Origin: an uncultured Collinsella sp.
Lineage (GTDB): Bacteria; Actinomycetota; Coriobacteriia; Coriobacteriales; Coriobacteriaceae
NCBI GenBank assembly: GCA_900544995.1
Contig: UQXC01000040.1
Location: 1 to 17,813, forward strand
DNA: 17,813 nt
Reading direction: 5' to 3'
Each line of letters starts with the position of its first letter. The stretch's first letter is position 1. This document shows positions 7,220 to 12,840 of the stretch, piece by piece. The translations under genes were made by a program, and so were the position numbers. Below the pieces are notes generated by a model that did no database searches, had not been told where the DNA came from, and saw only the letters and a program-made list of their open reading frames with translations.

Positions 7220-8419
7220 CTAGATAAGGTTCTTGCCAGAGACCTTATCGAAGAGGTGGGTCGCGTTCTTCTCGAACTTGAACCAGATGGTGTCGCCAGC
7301 CTTGAGCGCGCCCTTGGCCTCGAGGTCGACGACGGGGATAATCAGGACAAACTGGCCGTCGGGAGCGGTCACGTGGACATGCTCGGTCGAGCCCATGAGC
7401 TCGGTCACCTCGACGGTACCCTGGAGCGCGCCCTCCTCGCCCTTGTCGGCAAGCAGGATCTGCTCGGGACGCACGCCGGCCGTAATCTCCTTCACGTCGC
7501 CGCCGTCCCAGTTGAGAGCAAGCTGAGCGCAAGTCTCGGGGGCGAGCGCCACGTTCATATCCTCGGTCTTGACGGTAAAGCCGTTGCCCGAGCGCACCAG
7601 CTGGGCATCGAAGAAGTTCATCTGCGGCACGCCGATGAAGCCGGCGACGAAGATGTTCGCGGGATGGTTGAAGACCTCCTGCGGCGTGGCGATCTGCTGG
7701 ACAACGCCGTCCTTCATGACCACGATACGGTCACCGAGGGTCATAGCCTCGGTCTGGTCGTGAGTAACATAAATGAACGTGCCCTTGATCTCGTGGCGCA
7801 GCTTAATGAGCTCGGCACGCATCTGGTTACGAAGCTTGGCGTCCAGGTTGGACAGCGGCTCGTCCATCAGGAAGACCTTGGGGTCACGCACGATGGCGCG
7901 GCCGATAGCGACACGCTGGCGCTGGCCGCCGGAGAGCGCCTTGGGCTTACGGTCGAGGTACTCGGTAATGCCCAGAATCTCGGCAGCAGAGCGAACCTTA
8001 CGGTCGATCTCGTCCTTGGGGACCTTCTTGAGCTCAAGCGTAAACGCCATGTTCTCGTACACCGTCATATTGGGGTACAGAGCATAGCTCTGGAACACCA
8101 TGGCAATGTCGCGGTCCTTGGGCGCCACGTCGTTGACGCGCTTGCCGTCGATGAGCACGTCGCCCGAAGTGATGTCCTCCAGGCCAGCGACCATGCGCAT
8201 CGTCGTGGACTTGCCGCAGCCAGACGGGCCAACGAGAACGACAAACTCCTGGTCATGCACGGTGAGATTAAAGTCCTCCACCGCGAGCACGCCGTCCTCG
8301 GTAACCTTGAGGTTGTGCTTCTTCTCCTCGGTCTTCTTCTTTTTGCCAAAGAAGCCCTTCTTTTTGGACTCGTTGTTGGGATACACCTTCTGAACATGTT
8401 TGAGAACGATCTCGGCCAT
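7220..8419 (-). CDS. msmK: MsmK/UgpC-type sugar ABC importer ATPase with Lys-rich insert
   Basis: A 399-aa cytoplasmic ATPase that powers the two permeases upstream. Walker A is GPSGCGKST (Gly64-Thr72, Lys70). The Q-loop lies in VFQSYALYPNMTVYENM, the ABC signature is LSGGQ (162-166), Walker B ends at Asp186-Glu187 and the switch histidine is His220. The C-terminal 150 or so residues look like the regulatory OB/TOBE region of MalK-type ATPases. Family members usually run from the KKYPN segment almost directly into VEDF. Here residues about 16-43 form an extra Lys/Glu-rich stretch including KKKGFFGKKKK. It is the last gene of the operon. MsmK ATPases often serve several sugar importers, so this one may also energise transporters outside the window. 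Confidence 0.93.
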   Translation of the reverse strand: MAEIVLKHVQKVYPNNESKKKGFFGKKKKTEEKKHNLKVTEDGVLAVEDFNLTVHDQEFVVLVGPSGCGKSTTMRMVAGLEDITSGDVLIDGKRVNDVAPKDRDIAMVFQSYALYPNMTVYENMAFTLELKKVPKDEIDRKVRSAAEILGITEYLDRKPKALSGGQRQRVAIGRAIVRDPKVFLMDEPLSNLDAKLRNQMRAELIKLRHEIKGTFIYVTHDQTEAMTLGDRIVVMKDGVVQQIATPQEVFNHPANIFVAGFIGVPQMNFFDAQLVRSGNGFTVKTEDMNVALAPETCAQLALNWDGGDVKEITAGVRPEQILLADKGEEGALQGTVEVTELMGSTEHVHVTAPDGQFVLIIPVVDLEAKGALKAGDTIWFKFEKNATHLFDKVSGKNLI

Positions 8420-8436
8420 GTCTTTACCTTTCGATA

Positions 8437-8463
8437 TGCGGCGCCGCGCTGAGGGGCGCCGCA
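8437..8463 (-). other. Hairpin between permease and ATPase genes
   Basis: A perfect 9-bp stem (TGCGGCGCC with GGCGCCGCA) with a 9-nt loop lies in the 68-nt gap between the second permease and the ATPase gene. No T-run follows on the minus strand, so it is more likely an RNA-stabilising or processing element than a full terminator. Confidence 0.6.
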
Positions 8464-8487
8464 GAAACTTGCAAAACAGTTACGGCA

Positions 8488-9327
8488 TCAGCCCTTGACG
8501 GCACCCGCCACCACGCCGTCGATGATGTACTTCTGGCAGAGGATGTACATGATGACGATGGGGATAACGACCATCATGATGCAGGCCATCATGGGACCGA
8601 GCTCGACGTGGCCGTAGCCGCCGCGGAAGTACTGGATCAAGATAGGAATGGTCCTGTACTTAGTGGAGTCGAGGGTAAGGTAGGGCAGCAGATAGTCGTT
8701 CCAGACCCACATGGTCTCGAGAATGCCGACCGAAAGATAGGTGGGCTTCATGATGGGAAGGACGATCTTAAAGAACACCTGAACCGGGTTGCAGCCGTCG
8801 ATCATGGCCGCCTCTTCGATCTCGAGCGGAATGTTCTTTACAAAGCCGGCGAACATAAAGACCGCCAGGCCCGCGCCAAAGCCAAGATAGATAAAGCAGA
8901 TGTTGAACGGCGTGTTGAAGCCGATGCGGTCTGCCAAATTGGACAGCGTGAACATGAGCATCTGGAAGGGCACGACCATCGAGAAGACGAACAGGTAATA
9001 GAAGAAGTTCGAGATCTTGTTGTTGACACGAACCACATACCAAGCGCACATGGAGCAGCACACCAAAATCAGCACGACCGACGTGACCGTGATGATGAGC
9101 GAGTACATAAATGCCGAGGCAAAGCCCTGCTCGTTAAGAGCGTGCAAGTAGTTTGCAAGGCCGTTGAACGTCTCGGGCGTGAGCAGATCGAATGCCGTGG
9201 TGGTGCTGATTGCAGTTGCCTTTTTAAAGGAATTGAGCGCAATCATGAACACGGGGTAGATCCACGCGAGCGACAGAATCGTAAAGAAAATCGAGAGCGC
9301 GCGGTTGATAACCTTATCGCGTTTCAT
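8488..9327 (-). CDS. Carbohydrate ABC importer permease, MalG/MsmG type
   Basis: A 279-aa inner-membrane protein with about six hydrophobic segments, the first at roughly residues 10-32. The permease EAA loop that docks to the ATPase reads EEAAMIDGCNPVQVFFKIVLP (Glu172-Ala174, Gly178). Length and the short N-terminal region fit the MalG side of the importer pair. Its ATG overlaps the stop of the preceding permease by one base (TAATG) and is preceded by the strong ribosome site AAGGAGGTG, so the two are translationally coupled. It should form a heterodimer with that permease. The substrate is not readable from sequence; neighbours point to maltose or maltodextrin. Confidence 0.92.
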   Translation of the reverse strand: MKRDKVINRALSIFFTILSLAWIYPVFMIALNSFKKATAISTTTAFDLLTPETFNGLANYLHALNEQGFASAFMYSLIITVTSVVLILVCCSMCAWYVVRVNNKISNFFYYLFVFSMVVPFQMLMFTLSNLADRIGFNTPFNICFIYLGFGAGLAVFMFAGFVKNIPLEIEEAAMIDGCNPVQVFFKIVLPIMKPTYLSVGILETMWVWNDYLLPYLTLDSTKYRTIPILIQYFRGGYGHVELGPMMACIMMVVIPIVIMYILCQKYIIDGVVAGAVKG

Positions 9328-10181
9328 TACTGCTGCACCTCCTTGGACCTCGTGGCCTTAAGCTGAATCATGGAGATGGCTACGACCAGGATGCAGAAGA
9401 TAACCGCCTTGGCCTGACCGATGCCCTGCCATGCGATACCGGCACGCGAATAGAACGTGTTGTAGATGTTCAGGGCGAGCATCTCGGTGGAATGCGCGGG
9501 GGCGCCGCCGGTAAGGGCGAGGTTCTGGTCGAACAGCTTAAAGCCGTTGGTGATGGACAGGAACAGGCAGATGGTGATGGTCGGCATCAGGTTAGGGATC
9601 TTAACCTTCCAAAACGTCTGCCATGCCGTGGCACCGTCGACCTTGGCGGCCTCGATGTAGTCGGACGGAATGGACTGCAGACCAGCGATATAGATGATCA
9701 TCATGTAGCCGACCTGCTGCCACAGGGTCAGGATGATAAGGCCCCAGAAGCCAGCAGCAGAGTTAAGGGCGATGAGCTGAGCGCCCACGTTGGAGAGCAG
9801 GCAGTTGATCAGAATCTGCCAGATGTAGCCCAGCACGATGCCGCCGATCAGGTTAGGCATAAAGAAGATCGTACGGAAGATGTTGGTGCCTTTGAGCGCC
9901 TTGCGGGTGAGCGCCTGCGCAATGGCCAGGGCGATCACGTTGATGAGCACCGTCGACAGGAAGGCAAACGCCACGGTAAAGAAGAACGACGTGGAGAACT
10001 GTGGATCGGACAGTGCGCGCACGTAGTTCTCGATACCGACAAAGTGCGCATTGTTGATGGTAATAAACTGGCAGAACGAGAGATAGAAGCCCTGGATAAA
10101 GGGGATCACGAACCCGATCATAAACGCCAGGCACGTGGGCAGCATAAAGAGCGGCCACCAGCGCTTGAGTGCTTTGCCCAT
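9327..10181 (-). CDS. Carbohydrate ABC importer permease, MalF/MsmF type
   Basis: A 284-aa membrane protein with about six hydrophobic segments. The EAA loop reads IEAAKVDGATAWQTFWKVKIP (Glu177-Ala179, Gly183). The N-terminus (WWPLFMLPTCLAF, then a segment ending FIQGFYLSF) is typical of MalF-type partners in CUT1 importers that lack the long periplasmic loop of E. coli MalF. AAAGGA lies seven nt before the ATG. It follows the binding-protein gene across an 87-nt gap holding a strong hairpin, so it is probably made in smaller amounts than the binding protein. It pairs with the downstream permease. Confidence 0.92.
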   Translation of the reverse strand: MGKALKRWWPLFMLPTCLAFMIGFVIPFIQGFYLSFCQFITINNAHFVGIENYVRALSDPQFSTSFFFTVAFAFLSTVLINVIALAIAQALTRKALKGTNIFRTIFFMPNLIGGIVLGYIWQILINCLLSNVGAQLIALNSAAGFWGLIILTLWQQVGYMMIIYIAGLQSIPSDYIEAAKVDGATAWQTFWKVKIPNLMPTITICLFLSITNGFKLFDQNLALTGGAPAHSTEMLALNIYNTFYSRAGIAWQGIGQAKAVIFCILVVAISMIQLKATRSKEVQQ

Positions 10182-10201
10182 AAAAGGGTCCTTTCAATAT
10201 G

Positions 10202-10237
10202 CAGGGGGCGGGCAAACCAACGTCTGCCCGCCCCCTG
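10202..10237 (-). other. Strong hairpin between binding-protein and permease genes
   Basis: A perfect 13-bp GC-rich stem (CAGGGGGCGGGCA 10202-10214 with 10225-10237) with a 10-nt loop. On the minus strand it is followed by GCATATTGAAAGG, not a T-run. In maltose-type operons such structures protect the upstream binding-protein mRNA and lower downstream expression; that role is inferred here. Confidence 0.75.
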
Positions 10238-10268
10238 TCGCTAATCAGATAGCTTGGGCAGCAACTAC

Positions 10269-11585
10269 TTACTCGGAAGCAGCCTTCTCGGTCTTCCAGC
10301 CATCGACGAAGGCGTTCTTGACGCCGTCCCACTTGGTGTTGTCGGCAGCATAGGCAATCAGAGCCTGCTTGAGGTTCTTCTTCCACTCCTCAGAGGGGAT
10401 GTAGACGAAGTCCCAAGCGACGGTCTTCTTGCCGTCCTTAGCCATGGCAACGGCCTGCTGCGAGAAGACGTTGGTGGTCTCCTTGGCGCTCTTGAACGGA
10501 GCGGTCAGGCCCATCTTGTCAGCGATGATGCTGGTCGGGGTGTCAGCGGTGACGCACCAGTACATGAAGTCCTCGGTGGCCTTCTGAGCATCCTCGGAAG
10601 CCTGGGAGCTCACGCACCAGTAGTTCTCGCCGCCGGAGCACAGGCCCTGGTTCTCCTCGCCGTCAACGCCGATGTAGATCGGCAGCATGCCGAGCTGGTC
10701 GTCGGTCATACCGGCCTTGGTGAGGTCAGCGTATGCCCAAGAGCCGTTCTGATAGAAGACGGCCTTGCCGGTTGCGAACTCGTTGGTGGCGTCGTCACCG
10801 GTCTTGGAGGCAAGCTGCGAAGGATCGCAGGTGGAGTCGGTGATGTACAGGTCGAAGATCTGCTTGAAGTTGTCGAGATACTCGCCCTTGATCTCGTCGT
10901 CCTCCTGGTTGTGCTCCTTCTCGAACTCGTAGTAGAGCGGGAGGTTGGCGAGGTGGGTGGTGTAGCGCCAGCTGGAGGAGTCATCCATGCCAGCAGAAGT
11001 GAAGGCACCCTCAACGCCAAGCTCGTCCTTGCGGGCCTGGATGTCGTCGGCACAAGCCTTCAGCTTGTCGAAGGAGTTGATGTCCTCGGCCTTGTAGCCA
11101 GCCTTCTCGAGCAGCTGCTTGTTGTAGATGATGCCGTAGCTCTCCTGGACCCAGTCGATACCCAGATCCTTGCCGTCGGACTGCAGAGCCAGGGAGTCGT
11201 CGATGAGCTCACCGCGGAGCTTGGTATCGGACAGGTCGGCGCAGTAATCCTTCCAGTTCTTAAGACCGGTGGGGCCGTTGACCTGGAACAGGGTCGGAGC
11301 GGAGCTCTTGGACATCTCGGACTTGAGCTTCTCCTCGTAGGTGTTGGAGGCGGCGGTCACGATCTTGACCTCGACGCCCTTCTCCTTCTTGTACGCCTTG
11401 GCGATCTCCTTCCACTCCTTGTCGACCTCGGGCTTGAATTGGAGGAAGTAGACCTCGGCAGCGTCACCAGAAGCAGAGGAGCCGGAGCCGGCGGAGCCAC
11501 CGCAGCCCACGAGGCCCAGACCAAGAACCGCAGCCGCGGAACCAGCAAAGCCCAGGAACTGCCTTCTGCTCATTTCGTTCTTCAT
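10269..11585 (-). CDS. Sugar-binding lipoprotein of an ABC importer (family 1)
   Basis: A 438-aa extracytoplasmic solute-binding protein that captures sugar for the two permeases. The N-terminus combines a Tat-like motif (SRRQFLG, residues 6-12) with a lipobox ending LVGC (Cys28), followed by a Gly/Ser-rich linker, so a Tat-exported lipoprotein is likely. The mature part has family-1 features: QFKPEVDKEW near its start, YGIIYNKQLLEKAGY, FATGKAVFYQNGSWAYAD and an aromatic-rich C-terminal lobe. ATG 11585 was preferred to in-frame GTG 11603 because AAAGGGTGG lies six nt before it; ATG 11573 is also possible. It is first in its operon, with two putative operators upstream. Malto-oligosaccharide is the likely ligand from context; raffinose-type sugars are possible. 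Confidence 0.92.
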   Translation of the reverse strand: MKNEMSRRQFLGFAGSAAAVLGLGLVGCGGSAGSGSSASGDAAEVYFLQFKPEVDKEWKEIAKAYKKEKGVEVKIVTAASNTYEEKLKSEMSKSSAPTLFQVNGPTGLKNWKDYCADLSDTKLRGELIDDSLALQSDGKDLGIDWVQESYGIIYNKQLLEKAGYKAEDINSFDKLKACADDIQARKDELGVEGAFTSAGMDDSSSWRYTTHLANLPLYYEFEKEHNQEDDEIKGEYLDNFKQIFDLYITDSTCDPSQLASKTGDDATNEFATGKAVFYQNGSWAYADLTKAGMTDDQLGMLPIYIGVDGEENQGLCSGGENYWCVSSQASEDAQKATEDFMYWCVTADTPTSIIADKMGLTAPFKSAKETTNVFSQQAVAMAKDGKKTVAWDFVYIPSEEWKKNLKQALIAYAADNTKWDGVKNAFVDGWKTEKAASE

Positions 11586-11673
11586 TACAATCCACCCTTT
11601 CACACCGTGGCGGCACCCTTTGCCGCCGCCTTCGGAGATTGGCTCGGGGACTTTGCCCCTTTTGCTGATTTGT

Positions 11674-11702
11674 ACGATACGCTATTTGGCTACTTGTTTG
11701 AA
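11674..11702 (-). promoter_or_regulatory. Possible promoter of the ABC operon
   Basis: On the minus strand, TTCAAA (11702-11697), 17 nt and TATCGT (11679-11674) give a start about 82 nt before the binding-protein ATG. The -35 lies within a putative operator. A second candidate, TTGTTT (11780-11775), 17 nt and TATCAA (11757-11752), overlaps the other operator. Both are weak matches. Confidence 0.35.
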
Positions 11703-11705
11703 CAA
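11694..11705. promoter_or_regulatory. Putative operator, proximal site of the ABC operon
   Basis: TTGTTTGAACAA, extended by AC and GT to a 16-bp near-perfect palindrome (11692-11707, central TG unpaired). It differs by one base from the idealised TTGTTTAAACAA and overlaps the likely -35 box. Confidence 0.5.
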
Positions 11706-11768
11706 GTATTACTAGAGCGGTAGAAAAACTTCGGTGAACGGTAATTTCAACTTGATACTTGACAAGTT

Positions 11769-11780
11769 TTGTATAAACAA
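11769..11780. promoter_or_regulatory. Putative operator, distal site of the ABC operon
   Basis: TTGTATAAACAA differs at one position from TTGTATATACAA, which I recall as the operator of Bacillus subtilis TreR. It lies 75 bp upstream of the proximal site, on the promoter side of the repressor-gene terminator. Confidence 0.5.
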
Positions 11781-11798
11781 TTATTTGTTATCAAATGC

Positions 11799-11853
11799 AG
11801 CGAAAACGCCCGGTCAAGCCGATGCATCGTCGGTTTGACCGGGCGTTTTCGCT
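11799..11853. terminator. Terminator of the repressor gene
   Basis: A perfect 19-bp stem (11799-11817 with 11835-11853) with an inner 4-bp CCGA/TCGG stem. The T-run, GTTTTCG, lies within the 3' arm in either direction, so it may act both ways. It stands 39 nt past the repressor stop and insulates that gene from the ABC operon. Confidence 0.85.
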
Positions 11854-11891
11854 TTGAGGGCATGAGTCTCGTCAGGCTGCGAGCTAGCCGG

Positions 11892-12611
11892 CTATCGCTT
11901 GGAGTTGACGCGGTAATGGAAGATCTCGGGATGCGTGCGGGCATGCGTGACCTCGAACAAGATGCCGTCCGAGGTGTACGACTGGCTCTCCATGACGGCG
12001 ACACAGTTGTATTTGCCGAGGTCAAGATAGCTGCAGTCCTCATCGTTGGCAAGCTCGACGCTCACCGTACGGCGACTCGCCATCACCTTGACGCCGCGTT
12101 TGTGCTCCAGATAGTCGTAAATTGACTTTGCGGCGATCTCGGGCGTCAGACCCTTGGCGATCGACTCCAAAAAGTAACCATGGTCTACTTGGCGCGCATT
12201 GCCGTTAAGGCTTCGGACACGCACCACGCGAATCAACTCCTCGCCCACCTTAAAGCCCAGGCGACGAGAGAGCTGCTCGGTGCAAATCAAATGCTCAAAA
12301 GACTTAACGTCCGTCGATGCAACGGCATTGTTGCGCTTTGCAAATTCGCCAAACGACTCAACTTCCTCGAGTGCGCCCAACATGTCGGTTTCGCCCTTAA
12401 GCCAAATAACGCGCACGCCCTTGCCGTGTATGGGCTGCACAAACATCCCGTCGGCCAGCATACCCAAGGCGCGACGAACGGTATTGCGAGTACATCCGAA
12501 CTCCGCGGTCAGCTCGGCTTCGGTTGGCAGCATCTCCTGAAACGCATAGGTCCCATTAATGATGCGCGAGCGTATTTCTCGGTAGATTCCTTCGTATATC
12601 GCTTTTGGCAT
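11892..12611 (-). CDS. TreR-like GntR/HutC-family repressor with UTRA domain
   Basis: A 239-aa DNA-binding regulator. Residues about 1-70 form the GntR winged helix, including LPTEAELTAEFGCTRNTVRR and the wing end HGKGVRV. Residues about 88-235 are a UTRA ligand domain. The C-terminal stretch with SIYDYLEHKRG and the DLGKY turn closely resembles TreR of Bacillus, which senses trehalose-6-phosphate. Here the ligand could be a phosphorylated alpha-glucoside made by the divergent PTS protein, or free maltose or glucose-1-phosphate. AGAGGTGA lies four nt before the ATG. The gene is divergent from the PTS gene and followed by its own terminator. Palindromes in its promoter and in those of the ABC operon, PTS gene and malQ suggest it represses itself and the whole locus. 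Confidence 0.9.
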   Translation of the reverse strand: MPKAIYEGIYREIRSRIINGTYAFQEMLPTEAELTAEFGCTRNTVRRALGMLADGMFVQPIHGKGVRVIWLKGETDMLGALEEVESFGEFAKRNNAVASTDVKSFEHLICTEQLSRRLGFKVGEELIRVVRVRSLNGNARQVDHGYFLESIAKGLTPEIAAKSIYDYLEHKRGVKVMASRRTVSVELANDEDCSYLDLGKYNCVAVMESQSYTSDGILFEVTHARTHPEIFHYRVNSKR

Positions 12612-12646
12612 TGTTTCACCTCTACATTATTTATTTCCGGCTAGGC

Positions 12647-12674
12647 ACGATAGCATTTCTTAAAGTTGTTTAAA
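12647..12674 (-). promoter_or_regulatory. Possible promoter of the repressor gene
   Basis: On the minus strand, TTTAAA (12674-12669), 16 nt and TATCGT (12652-12647). The -35 is inside the putative operator, as at the ABC operon promoter, where the -10 hexamer is also TATCGT. The leader would be about 28 nt. Confidence 0.4.
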
Positions 12675-12677
12675 CCG
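12666..12677. promoter_or_regulatory. Putative autoregulatory operator
   Basis: TTGTTTAAACCG contains the perfect 8-bp core GTTTAAAC (12668-12675) shared with the malQ and PTS sites. It overlaps the -35 box of the repressor gene. Confidence 0.5.
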
Positions 12678-12701
12678 AATATCGGTAAAGCGACAGGATT
12701 T

Positions 12702-12760
12702 AACCGTTGACGGTTTCTGTCGTGCCCAAATCGGTTTCGCTCAAAACTGCCAGCACGACA
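12702..12760. promoter_or_regulatory. Two further inverted repeats in the divergent intergenic region
   Basis: AACCGT-TG-ACGGTT (12702-12715) is a 14-bp palindrome with a 2-nt centre, the size of a LacI-type or similar operator. TGTCGTGC (12718-12725) and GCACGACA (12753-12760) form a perfect 8-bp inverted repeat with 27 nt between. Both lie upstream of the PTS -10 box. They may bind another regulator such as a global catabolite factor; their function is unknown. Confidence 0.4.
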
Positions 12761-12774
12761 ATCGTCTGGTCCTC

Positions 12775-12799
12775 TACAATGAATCCATTGTTTAAACGT
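12775..12799 (+). promoter_or_regulatory. PTS gene promoter -10 and putative operator
   Basis: TACAAT (12775-12780) is the best -10 candidate, identical to that of malQ; no good -35 is seen, so an activator may be needed. TTGTTTAAACGT (12788-12799), with core GTTTAAAC, would cover the start site, a typical repressor position. The leader is about 55 nt. Confidence 0.45.
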
Positions 12800-12840
12800 T
12801 TCCCCACGCGCAACGCGCCTCGATATTCGGAAGGCAGAAC

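Noticed and set aside
7256..8452. Plus-strand open frame of 398 codons opposite the ABC ATPase gene
   Set aside because: Shadow of a gene with complete Walker A, signature and Walker B motifs on the minus strand.
10254..11723. Plus-strand open frame of 489 codons opposite the binding-protein gene
   Set aside because: It is Leu/Val/Gly-rich low-complexity translation with no recognisable domain. The minus strand has the lipoprotein signal and family-1 motifs.
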